Positions 20,236-31,000 of a DNA stretch of 34,570 nt are shown in pieces. The notes below the pieces were generated by a model that searched no databases, was not told where the DNA came from, and saw only the letters and a program-made list of their open reading frames with translations. Made by a program: the position numbers and the translations under genes. Each line of letters begins with the position of its first letter. Positions within the stretch are counted from its first letter, which is position 1. Origin of the DNA: Actinophytocola sp. (GTDB lineage: Bacteria > Actinomycetota > Actinomycetes > Mycobacteriales > Pseudonocardiaceae); assembly GCA_009377385.1 (NCBI GenBank), contig WHUD01000037.1, positions 1 through 34,570 on the forward strand, in the 5' to 3' direction.

Positions 20236-20691
20236 TCAGCGCGGGTCGCGTTCCGCCAGCGTGATGGCCGTGCGCATGGCGTCCCTGGCGCGACGGCGGT
20301 CCCCCGCGAGGTCGTAGGCCTGCGCGATCCGGTACCAGCCGCGCCAGTCGTTCGGGTTGGCGTCCAGTTCGGCCTTGCGGTCGGTGAACCAGGCGTCGGC
20401 CGCGTCCCGGTCGACCCGTCCGCTTGGTCTGCGCGGCAGCTCGGACGTGTCCGGCAGGCCGCCCTCCTCGGCCAGCCGGGTCGCCAGCCGCTGTACGCGC
20501 AGCCCGGAACGCCAGGTGCTGACCAGCACCCAGACGCCGAGCAGTGGCAGCAGCAGCACGCCGACACCCAGCACGACCGCGACCGTCTCGCCGGTGCGCA
20601 GCAGCTCCACCGCACGCCCGGCGAGCAGCACAAGGTAGAGCACGACGAAGCCGGTGAGCACGGCGGAGATCACGAGGGTCTTGCTTCTCAT
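20236..20691 (-). CDS. Membrane-anchored TPR-like hypothetical protein
   Basis: Protein of 151 aa. Two transmembrane helices at the N-terminus (LVISAVLTGFVVLYLVLLAG and AVVLGVGVLLLPLLGVWVLV) are followed by a cytoplasmic helical region. The last part (NPNDWRGWYRIAQAYDLAGD and RRARDAMRTAI) looks like one tetratricopeptide repeat. It is six bases downstream of dapB and is the last gene of the rpsO-pnp-M16-dapB run. The role is unknown; a small TPR membrane protein behind dapB is usual in this group of actinomycetes. Confidence 0.85.
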   Translation of the reverse strand: MRSKTLVISAVLTGFVVLYLVLLAGRAVELLRTGETVAVVLGVGVLLLPLLGVWVLVSTWRSGLRVQRLATRLAEEGGLPDTSELPRRPSGRVDRDAADAWFTDRKAELDANPNDWRGWYRIAQAYDLAGDRRRARDAMRTAITLAERDPR

Positions 20692-20697
20692 GAGCGG

Positions 20698-22739
<2,042 letters not shown>

Positions 22740-22919
22740 GACATCTCCTGCTCTGTGACCTTCGCCGGTGCCGCAGCGTCTCCTACCGGACGCTACGCGG
22801 CGGCATGACCGATATCGGAGAGCCACCCTCGCAAGCTCGGGCGGCCCGCCTCTACCGGTCGGCGAAGCTCCCAACCGCGCCCTCTGGCTCGGTGGTGGAA
22901 GCGTCGTTCGCCTCAGACG

Positions 22920-25160
22920 TCACTGCTCGGCGGATTCCGAGGGCTGCTCGGCCTGCTCCTCGTCGTCCTTGACCGGAATCAGGCTGATCTTGCCGCGCTG
23001 GTCGATGTCGGCGATCTCGACGCGGAGCTTGTCGCCGACGTTGACGACGTCCTCCACCTTGCCGATGCGCTTGCCGTTGCCCAGCTTCGAGATGTGAACC
23101 AGGCCGTCCTTGCCGGGCAGCAGCGAGACGAACGCGCCGAACGCGGCGGTCTTGACGACGGTGCCGAGGAACCGCTCGCCCACCTTCGGCAGCTGCGGGT
23201 TCGCGATCGCGTTGATCTTCTCGATCGCGGCCTCAGCCGACGGGCCGTCCGCTGCGCCGACGTAGATGGTGCCGTCGTCCTCGATGGAGATGTCCGCGCC
23301 AGTCTCCTCCGTGATCGAGTTGATCATCTTGCCCTTCGGGCCGATGACCTCGCCGATCTTGTCGACCGGGATCTTCACGCTGGTCACGCGCGGCGCGTAC
23401 GGGCTCATCTCGTCCGGCGACGGAATGGCCTCCGCGATGACATCGAGGATCGTCAACCGGGCGTCGCGCGCCTGGTTCAGCGCGGCGGCCAGCACGTCGG
23501 ACGGGATACCGTCCAGCTTGGTGTCCAGCTGCAGCGCGGTTACGACGTCCTTGGTGCCAGCGACCTTGAAGTCCATGTCACCGAAGGCGTCCTCCGCGCC
23601 GAGGATGTCGGTCAGCGCGACGTACTCGGTCTTACCATCCACTTCGTCGGAGACGAGGCCCATGGCGATACCGGCGACCGGCGCCTTGAGCGGCACCCCG
23701 GCGTTGAGCAGGCCCATCGTGGACGCGCAGACCGAGCCCATCGACGTCGAGCCGTTGGAGCCCAGCGCCTCGGAGACCTGCCGGATCGCGTACGGGAACT
23801 CGTCGCGCTTCGGCAGCACCGGCACCAGCGCCCGTTCGGCGAGCATCCCGTGGCCGATCTCGCGCCGCTTCGGCGTGCCGACGCGGCCAGTCTCGCCGGT
23901 GGAGAACGGCGGGAAGTTGTAGTGGTGCATGTAGCGCTTGGTGCTCTCCGGCGAGAGGGTGTCGAGGGACTGCTCAAGCCGGAGCATGTTCAGCGTGGTG
24001 ATGCCAAGGATTTGGGTCTCGCCGCGCTCGAACAACGCCGACCCGTGCGCCCTCGGCACCACCGACACCTCGGCGGCGAGCGAGCGGATGTCGGTCAGGG
24101 CACGGCCGTCGATGCGGACCTTGTCCCGCAGGATGCGCTGCCGGATCAGCTTCTTGGTAAGCGCGCGGAACGCCGCGCCGACCTCCTTCTCACGGCCCTC
24201 GAAAGCCTCGCCCTCGCCGACACCGACCTTGGCCAGCACGGTGGCCTTGACCTCGTCGGTGGCTTCCTCGCGCTCCTGCTTGCCCGCGATGGCCAGCGCC
24301 TTGGTGAGGCTCTCGGTCGCGATCCCGGCGACGGCGTCGTAGATGTCGTCCTGGTAGTCGAGGTAGAGCGGGAACTCACCGGTCGGCTTGGCGGCCGCGT
24401 CGGCGAGCGCCTGCTGCGCCTCGCACAGCACGCGCAGGAACGGCTTGGCCGCGTCGAGGCCCTCGGCGACGACCTGCTCGGTCGGGGCCGTTGCGCCCTG
24501 CTCGACCAGGTCGAGCGTGTTCTCGGTGGCCTCGGCCTCGACCATCATGATGGCGACGTCATCATCGGACTCCCCGGCAGTGCCTATCCTGCGGCCGGCG
24601 ACGACCATGTTGAAGGTCGCCTGCTCCAGCTGCGACCAGGTCGGGAACGCGACCCACTGGCCCTCGATCAGCGCGACGCGGGTCGCGGCGATCGGGCCGG
24701 AGAACGGCAGGCCACCGATCTGGGTGGACGCCGAGGCCGCGTTGATGGCGAGCACGTCATACGGGTCGTCGGGGTGCAGGCTCTGCACCGTGATCACGAT
24801 CTGGATCTCGTTGCGCAGCCCGCTGGCGAACGACGGGCGCAGCGGCCGGTCGGTCAACCGGCAGGTCAGCACGGCTTCGGTCGAGGGCCGTCCTTCACGC
24901 CGGAAGAACGAGCCGGGGATCTTGCCGATGGAGTACATCCGCTCCTCGACGTCCACGGTCAGCGGGAAGAAGTCGAGATGCTCCTTCGGGTGCTTGGACG
25001 CGGTGGTCGCCGAGAGCAGCATGGTCTCGTCGTCGAGGTAGGCGACGACCGAGCCTGCGGCGAGCTTGGCCAGCCTGCCCGTCTCGAAGCGGACGGTGCG
25101 GGTGCCGAAACGGCCGTTGTCAATCACGGCCTCCGTCTCGTGTACGACGGTTTCTGTCAT
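22920..25160 (-). CDS. pnp: Polyribonucleotide nucleotidyltransferase (PNPase)
   Basis: Phosphorolytic 3'-5' exoribonuclease and RNA polymerase; in actinomycetes it also makes RNA tails. Two RNase PH domains are separated by a helical domain; [17 protein letters not shown] is in the first and [18 protein letters not shown] in the second. The KH domain has GPKGK at 607-611, and the S1 domain ([20 protein letters not shown]) is followed by an acidic tail. Length 746 aa is standard. ATG 25160 has GAGGAGAAAG upstream. It follows rpsO with a 246-base spacer that contains a strong hairpin, so both independent and read-through transcription are possible. Confidence 0.98.
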   Translation of the reverse strand: MTETVVHETEAVIDNGRFGTRTVRFETGRLAKLAAGSVVAYLDDETMLLSATTASKHPKEHLDFFPLTVDVEERMYSIGKIPGSFFRREGRPSTEAVLTCRLTDRPLRPSFASGLRNEIQIVITVQSLHPDDPYDVLAINAASASTQIGGLPFSGPIAATRVALIEGQWVAFPTWSQLEQATFNMVVAGRRIGTAGESDDDVAIMMVEAEATENTLDLVEQGATAPTEQVVAEGLDAAKPFLRVLCEAQQALADAAAKPTGEFPLYLDYQDDIYDAVAGIATESLTKALAIAGKQEREEATDEVKATVLAKVGVGEGEAFEGREKEVGAAFRALTKKLIRQRILRDKVRIDGRALTDIRSLAAEVSVVPRAHGSALFERGETQILGITTLNMLRLEQSLDTLSPESTKRYMHHYNFPPFSTGETGRVGTPKRREIGHGMLAERALVPVLPKRDEFPYAIRQVSEALGSNGSTSMGSVCASTMGLLNAGVPLKAPVAGIAMGLVSDEVDGKTEYVALTDILGAEDAFGDMDFKVAGTKDVVTALQLDTKLDGIPSDVLAAALNQARDARLTILDVIAEAIPSPDEMSPYAPRVTSVKIPVDKIGEVIGPKGKMINSITEETGADISIEDDGTIYVGAADGPSAEAAIEKINAIANPQLPKVGERFLGTVVKTAAFGAFVSLLPGKDGLVHISKLGNGKRIGKVEDVVNVGDKLRVEIADIDQRGKISLIPVKDDEEQAEQPSESAEQ

Positions 25161-25233
25161 GGGGTCTTTCTCCTCGTCTGCGTTTCACGGTCAGCCCGCA
25201 TCGGGGCTACCCGGCCGGACCGCGCGAGGCACC

Positions 25234-25249
25234 CCACCTCCCTAGGTGG
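25234..25249 (-). promoter_or_regulatory. Short hairpin in the pnp leader
   Basis: Inverted repeat CCACCT / AGGTGG around a 4-base loop, about 75 bases upstream of the pnp start. Because the minus-strand copy contains a CCACCT sequence complementary to ribosome sites, it may influence the leader structure. Autoregulation of pnp through leader hairpins is known in enterobacteria; here it is only suggestive. Confidence 0.35.
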
Positions 25250-25285
25250 AGAACGCCCAAGTGACGAGGCCGGTCATCGATCGAA

Positions 25286-25323
25286 GTCCTCGGGAACTTG
25301 GCCCGGGAACCACTACCGAGGAC
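25286..25323 (-). promoter_or_regulatory. Stem-loop in the rpsO-pnp spacer
   Basis: Perfect 8-bp inverted repeat GTCCTCGG (25286-25293) / CCGAGGAC (25316-25323) with a 22-base loop that itself holds CCCGGG. It lies between the rpsO terminator-like hairpin and pnp and could be an RNase III-type processing site in the pnp leader, as known for rpsO-pnp in other bacteria. Confidence 0.45.
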
Positions 25324-25366
25324 CGGCGTCCTCAAGCGCCTCGCACGTGTCCTTGGTTCTCTTGTA

Positions 25367-25402
25367 CTGAAGGGGAGCACCCGCGTGGGTACTCCCCTTC
25401 AG
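25367..25402 (-). terminator. Hairpin directly after rpsO
   Basis: A 16-bp stem (CTGAAGGGGAGCACCC / GGGTACTCCCCTTCAG, one mismatch) with a 4-base loop starts four bases after the rpsO stop codon. There is no U-tract behind it, which is common for actinobacterial terminators. It probably acts as a partial terminator or processing signal between rpsO and pnp. Confidence 0.75.
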
Positions 25403-25406
25403 TGTC

Positions 25407-25676
25407 TCATCGACGGAGGCCGAGGCGTTGGATCAACGTCCGGTATCGCGTGATGTCGACTTTCTTGACGTAGTCAAGCAGTCGGCGACGTCGGCCGACC
25501 AGCAGCAGCAGACCACGACGTGAGTGGTGGTCGTGCTTGTGCTCCTTGAGGTGCTCGGTCAGACCGACGATGCGCTTGGTCAGCAGCGCGACCTGCGCTT
25601 CTGGGGAACCCGTGTCCGTGTCGTGCAAGCCGTACTCGGACAGGATGTCCTTCTTTTCCTGGGTGGACAGCGCCAC
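25407..25676 (-). CDS. rpsO: 30S ribosomal protein S15
   Basis: Primary 16S rRNA-binding protein of the small subunit platform. It is 89 aa with all family marks: [47 protein letters not shown] and [17 protein letters not shown] 25676 is the start: GGAGAG lies a few bases upstream and S15 proteins begin at this point; a start at 25706 would add ten residues foreign to the family. The gene heads the rpsO-pnp unit. In many actinomycetes ribF precedes rpsO; here the neighbour upstream is instead the divergent enediyne-type operon. Confidence 0.98.
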   Translation of the reverse strand: MALSTQEKKDILSEYGLHDTDTGSPEAQVALLTKRIVGLTEHLKEHKHDHHSRRGLLLLVGRRRRLLDYVKKVDITRYRTLIQRLGLRR

Positions 25677-25893
25677 TCGTCTCTCCTTGTGTTGGTGCCG
25701 TGTCATGGTGCGTCAGTCCCGGCCGCCACGGACCGCAGCCGGACTCGGTGACTCAGCGTATCAGGGCACGCCCAGCGCACGACGGCTGGCCAGGCCTTTC
25801 CCGCATTCGCACGAACCGGTGACTGAGCCAGCGGCGCCGCACTGATCCGGAAATGCTGTGCGTCGAACACCACGGCACAGCGAGGCAGGCATC

Positions 25894-27150
25894 ATGACGA
25901 CGTCCCCTGATTCGAGCGGCATCCCTCCGGTGAGCGCCGGTCCCCTCGTCCGCAGGCTGGCGGAGATCGGCCTGATCCTGACGCGGCGGGTGGCCGTGCT
26001 CGCGGTATTGACCGTGCGTGCGGTGCTCAGCGGACGCCGCGCCCGCACCTGGCTGCTGGACACCATTACGGAGCTGGGGCCGGCGTTCATCAAGGTCGCG
26101 CAGATGCTCAGCACCCGCGCCGACCTGCTGCCGCCCCGGCACTGCCGTACCCTCGCGGCGCTGCACGAGACGGTGCTGCCGATCCCGGCGCGCGAACTCG
26201 CGCCGGTGCTGGAGCGCGCCCTTGGCCCCGAGACGACCCGCGCGCTGGTCGTCACCGCTGATCACGGCGGCACGCCCGTGGCATCCGGCAGCATCGCGTG
26301 CGTGTACCGGGCGACACTGCCCGACCGGCGCGACGTCGCGGTCAAGGTGCGCCGCCCAGGCATCGAGACGACCCTGCGGATCGACCTGACGATCATGCGC
26401 CGCCTCGGCGGGGTGCTGAAGCACGTGCCCGGCCTGCGCGGCGTGCCGATCGCCGAGATCATGACCCAGCTCGGCGACGCCGTCTACGCGCAGCTCGACT
26501 TCGACGCCGAGCGCCGCAACCTCGCGTCGCTGCGCGAGAACCTGGTCGAGTACAAGGCGGTGCGCGTGCCCGAGGTGAATGACGAGCTGTGCACCGACGA
26601 CGTGCTTGTCATGGAGTTCCTGCCGGGCCTGCGACGCCGCAGCCCGGACGAGATGACCGAAGCGGACCGCACGGAGGCCGTGCTCACCGCGCTGCACGCG
26701 GTCTACCAGATGCACTTCCACGACGGCCTCGTCCACTGCGACCTACACCCTGGCAACCTCGCACTGAGCGATGTGGACGGAAACGGCGCGCTCGATGCGC
26801 TGGTGGCCAACCAGTGGGAGAACTCCGTGCTGCTGCGCAACCGCGCGCCGAACGCCGGAAACGCGGCCTACCTGCGGCTGCTGCGGCCCGGAGCTGCGGG
26901 CGGCTGGGTCGACGCGATCGGCGCTGAAGTGGATCACGAGATCAACGGCGAGACCAAACGGGCGCAGCTCTACCCGACCAACGGGCATGCGGGCGCATCA
27001 GGGCCGGAGGTCCAGCTCGCGCTCCCGAAAGGCGAACCCACCGAAGCCACCATCACGTGGCGTGACGGCAACGGCGTCCACCAATCGACTGTGGACGTCC
27101 AACCGGGACACCACACGGTCAAGCTCGACGGAACGGCGGTCCTGCGATGA
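25894..27150 (+). CDS. Chimeric ORF: UbiB/AarF kinase N-terminus fused to UnbV C-terminus
   Basis: 418 aa with two unrelated halves. Residues 1-289 read as a UbiB/AarF (ABC1) atypical kinase. It has the KxGQ-type motif as KVAQ (67-70), ASGSIACVYRA, VAVKVRRPG, the helix LDFDAERRN, VMEFLPG and the catalytic loop HCDLHPGN (281-288). The kinase stops before the DFG motif and its C-terminal lobe. From about residue 291 the sequence becomes the end of UnbV, an enediyne-cluster protein: a calcium-type repeat DVDGNGALDALVA, then NQWENSVLLRN (from N306) and QLYPTNGHAGASG to the end. UnbV normally exceeds 600 aa. The joint is in frame without stop or frameshift. ATG 25894 is preferred over GTG 25858. 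The stop overlaps unbU by four bases. As read, the kinase should be inactive. Confidence 0.8.
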   Translation: MTTSPDSSGIPPVSAGPLVRRLAEIGLILTRRVAVLAVLTVRAVLSGRRARTWLLDTITELGPAFIKVAQMLSTRADLLPPRHCRTLAALHETVLPIPARELAPVLERALGPETTRALVVTADHGGTPVASGSIACVYRATLPDRRDVAVKVRRPGIETTLRIDLTIMRRLGGVLKHVPGLRGVPIAEIMTQLGDAVYAQLDFDAERRNLASLRENLVEYKAVRVPEVNDELCTDDVLVMEFLPGLRRRSPDEMTEADRTEAVLTALHAVYQMHFHDGLVHCDLHPGNLALSDVDGNGALDALVANQWENSVLLRNRAPNAGNAAYLRLLRPGAAGGWVDAIGAEVDHEINGETKRAQLYPTNGHAGASGPEVQLALPKGEPTEATITWRDGNGVHQSTVDVQPGHHTVKLDGTAVLR

Positions 27151-28094
27151 CGGCCACGACGACACCCACGGCCCCCGCACGCACCGAAGCGGTCCCGGAC
27201 GCTACGAAGCCAGCCCCGACGCCCAAGCCGTTCGACGCCAGGGTGAGCGCGCTGCGCCGGTTCGCGGCGTCGATCACCGCGTTCACCCTCCTCGGACACA
27301 TGCTGCTCGGCTTCGACCAGTCGCCGCTGACGCCGATCGTCGCGCTCGCGGTCAGCTACGCGACCGCGCTGCTATTCGAGTGGCTGGACAGCTGGGCGCA
27401 CGGTAGCACCGCCGAGTACTCGGGCGGCATCGGCAACGTGGTGACGTTCCTGCTTCCGCCGCACATCACGGCGCTGGCGTGTGCGATGCTGCTGTACGGC
27501 AACGCATCGCTGTGGCCGTACGTCTTCGCCGTCGTCGTCGCCAACAGCACCAAGTACGTGGTGCGCGTCCGGGTGCGGGGCAGGCTGCGACACGTGCTCA
27601 ACCCGTCCAACGCGGGCATCGCGGTCACACTGCTGATCTTCCCGTGGGTCGGCATCGCGCCGCCGTATCACTTCACCAACGCCGTCGGCGGCGTCATCGA
27701 CTGGCTTATCCCGCTGGGCATCCTGACGCTCGGCTCGCTGCTCAACGCCAAACTGACCGGCAAGATGCCGCTGATCCTGGCGTGGGTCGGCGGGTTCGCC
27801 GCGCAAGCCGTCATCCGCTGGCTGGTGCTGGACCACTCGCTGGCCGCCGCGCTGCTACCGATGACCGGCGTGGCGTTCATCCTCTACACGCTATACATGA
27901 TCACCGACCCGGGCACAACCCCCCGCAAGCGACGCAACCAGGTGGTGTTCGGCCTGACCACAGCCACGGTGTACGGGATCCTCGTGGTGTCCGGTGTCGT
28001 GTTCGGACTGTTCTTCGCGCTGGTGATCACCTGCGCGCTGCGCGCCATCGTGCTGCTGGCAACCCCGTTGCTGCCCAGCCGGAGCGCGACGTGA
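27147..28094 (+). CDS. unbU: Enediyne biosynthesis protein UnbU (RnfD-like membrane protein)
   Basis: Integral membrane protein of 315 aa with about nine or ten hydrophobic helices. It resembles the UnbU/E5 protein of enediyne warhead cassettes, which is related to RnfD/NqrB electron-transport subunits. Marks include AVSYATALLFEWLDSWAHG, the flavin-site-like region LRHVLNPSNAGIAVTL, and LYTLYMITDPGTTPRKR. The hydrophilic N-terminal 30 residues are Thr/Pro/Ala rich. Its exact role in enediyne biosynthesis is unknown. Full length and intact. ATG 27147 overlaps the chimera stop (ATGA), and its TGA overlaps the PKS start (GTGA), so all three are translationally coupled. Confidence 0.88.
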   Translation: MTATTTPTAPARTEAVPDATKPAPTPKPFDARVSALRRFAASITAFTLLGHMLLGFDQSPLTPIVALAVSYATALLFEWLDSWAHGSTAEYSGGIGNVVTFLLPPHITALACAMLLYGNASLWPYVFAVVVANSTKYVVRVRVRGRLRHVLNPSNAGIAVTLLIFPWVGIAPPYHFTNAVGGVIDWLIPLGILTLGSLLNAKLTGKMPLILAWVGGFAAQAVIRWLVLDHSLAAALLPMTGVAFILYTLYMITDPGTTPRKRRNQVVFGLTTATVYGILVVSGVVFGLFFALVITCALRAIVLLATPLLPSRSAT

Positions 28095-31000
28095 GCGCTG
28101 ACCGCATCGCCATCGTCGGCCTGGCGTGCCGGTATCCCGATGCGGCCACCCCGGCCCAGCTGTGGCAGAACGTCCTCGCCACGCGGCAGGCGTTTCGACG
28201 CCTCCCCGACTGTCGCCTCGGCCTCGGATACCGAGACGACGCACCGGACGGCACGTACCTGACGCGCGCGGCGGTCCTGCGGGACTGGACCTTCGACCGG
28301 GAGCGCTTCGGCGTTCCCGGTCCGCTGTATCGAGCGGCCGATCACACCCACTGGCTCGCGCTGGAGACCGCGGCGGCAGCGCTGGCCGACGCCGGTGTCA
28401 CCGACGGCGACGGGCTGGACCGCGACACCACCGGCGTGGTGCTGGGCAACTCGCTGACCGGCGAGTTCAGCCGCGCCGGGCTGCTGCGGCTGCGGTGGCC
28501 GTTCCTGGCAGACGCCGCCGCGACCGCGCTGGCTGAGGCCGGGCTCGCGGACGACGTCGCCGCCGATGTGCTGACACGACTGGAGACGCAGGTCAAGGAG
28601 CCGTTCCCGCTGCCTGGTGACGAGACGTTGTCCGGGGCGCTGGCCAACACCATCGCCGGTCGGGTGTGCAACTATTTCGACTTCCACGGCACCGGCTACA
28701 CCATCGACGGCGCGTGCTCGTCGAGCCTGCTCGCCGTTGCCGCCGCCTGCCGCGCGCTGGTGGCTGGCGAGTGCGACTTCATGCTCGCCGGGGGCGTCGA
28801 CCTCTCGCTCGACCCGCTGGAACTGGTCGGGTTCTCCCGGCTCGGTGCGCTCGCCACCACCGACATGCGGGTCTACGACGCCAACCCGACCGGCTTCCTG
28901 CCCGGCGAGGGCTGCGGCGTCGTCGCGTTGATGCGCGCCGTCGACGCGGAGGCCCGAGGCCTGCGCGCCTATGCCCACATCATCGGTTGGGCGTCCTCAT
29001 CGGACGGCTCCGGCGGGCTCACCCAGCCCGAGCTGTCCGGGCAGGCGCTCGCGCTGCACCGTGCCTACCATGCGGCCGGAATCGCCCCGGAGAAGGCGCG
29101 GCTGGTGGAAGGCCACGGCACCGGCACCCCGATCGGCGACCGGGTGGAGCTGTCGGCGCTGTCCTCGGTGCGCGGCAGCAACGCGCCACCCGGCGCGTTG
29201 GGCTCGATCAAGGCCAACATCGGCCACACCAAAGCGGCGGCCGGCGCGGCGAGTCTGATCAAGGCAACCCTGGCCACCCATCACCGGATGCTGCCGCCGA
29301 CGACCGACGCCGCACGGCCCGCCACGCCTACGGGCGTGCGCGGGTGGGTGCGCCAGTTCGAGCCGGTCTGGCTGCCGTTCGAAACACCATCCGCCACCCC
29401 CGGCCCCGACGACACCCTCACCGTGACGCTGCCGGACGACGCCAGCCCCGCCGACGTCGTCGTCGTGCTTGCCGAGATCACCGAACGACGCCCCCGCAGG
29501 CTCCGCATCGTCCACACCGGACACCCGGCAGCGCAGGGCGTTGGCAGGAGCATCGCGGCGGAGTTCCCCGACTGCCAGGTCGTCGTCCTCGAACGTCTGG
29601 ACACCACGGACCCAGGCGACGCCGGATTGGGCCACCCCGACCGCTATCTCGAACTCCGCACCCGCCTCGACGGCACCCTCGAACGCGCCGCCCTCCGCGC
29701 CCGGCCACCCCGGCCGCGCCAGCACGCCGACGCCACACCGCTACTGCCCGAGGGCGTCTGCCTCGTCACCGGCGGGATCCGGGGCATCACCGCCCACGCG
29801 GCGGCCGAACTCGCCGCAGGCACCGACACCACCCTGCTCTTCCTCGGCCGCACCCCCGCCGACGACTCCGACGTCACCGCCGCGCTACAAGGCCTCACCG
29901 CCAGCGGGCAGACCGACGTCCACTACCTGCGCTGCGACGTCACCGACTCGGCGTCCGTCCAGGCAACGCTCACCGAAGTACGCATACACGGCGCGGTCAC
30001 GGGCATCATCCACGGCGCGGGGCTCAACGAGCCCCGGCCGCTCGACGACGTCACCGCCGAGTCGTTCGCGGCCACCCTCGCGCCGAAAGTCAACGGCCTG
30101 CGCACCCTACTCGACGCGCTCGGCGACGCCGACGACCTGCGCCTCCTCATGGCGTTCGGCTCCATCATCGGCAGGCAAGGACTCGCCGGGCAGGCCGAGT
30201 ACTGCATCGCCAACGACTGGCTGCGCGCCGACGTCGAAGCCTGGGCCGGGACGCACCCGCACTGCCGCACGCACCTGCTGGAGTGGTCGGTGTGGTCCGG
30301 CGTCGGCATGGGCGTCCGGCTCGGCGTGCTGGACAACCTCCGCAGGCAGGGCGTCGAACCGATTGGCACCCGCGAGGGCGTCGACGCGCTCCGCGACGTG
30401 CTCGCGGATCCGCAGGCCCCGGTCACCGTGCTGATCACGGCACGCTTCCCGGACACCGCCACCCTGCACCTCGCCGCCGACCCCGCGCCGCTGCTGCGAT
30501 TCGGCGAGCACGTGCGTACCCGTATCCCCGGTGTCGAAGCCGTCACCGAAGCCGAGCTGTCCCTTGGCTCCGACCCTTACCTCGACGACCACCGCATCGA
30601 CGGCACCCCGGTGCTGCCCGCCGTGATCGCGATGGAGGCCGTGGCGCAAGCCACGTCGCATGTGGACACAACGACGTCGCTGCCGATGTCGATGACCCAT
30701 CTGAAGTTCCGCGCGCCCATTACGCTCACCGGCCCCGACCCCCGCACCATCCAGATAGCCGCGCTGACCGACGCCCACGGCACCGACGTCATCATCCGCG
30801 ACGACGCCGACCGCGTCAGTGGCACCCTCATCGCGGCACCGGAGCCACCCGCGCCCCAGCGCACCGGCCAACAGCCACCGCCGTCCAGGGACGCCGGGCC
30901 TCATGAGTGCTACGAGACGACGTTCTTCCACACCGGACGGTTCCGCAGGCTGCTCAGCTACGAGCTGCTGTCGGCGTTCCGGGTGCGGGCATGGATCCGC

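Noticed and set aside
23094..25370. Very long antisense open frame (over 750 codons) opposite pnp
   Set aside because: It is complementary to a highly conserved gene in GC-rich DNA; its composition is Arg/Asp/Leu-rich with no domain, a usual shadow.
25748..25827. Near-repeat CGGTGACTCAGCG / CGGTGACTGAGCC between rpsO and the chimera, as possible attachment-site duplication of an island
   Set aside because: The copies are only 70 bases apart, differ at two positions and do not flank the accessory region; no integrase is seen.
27479..28090. Upstream extension of the PKS frame across the unbU gene
   Set aside because: The translation is Arg/Gln/His-rich and without domains, in the shadow of unbU; the GTG at 28091 with GTGA overlap begins exactly at the KS domain.
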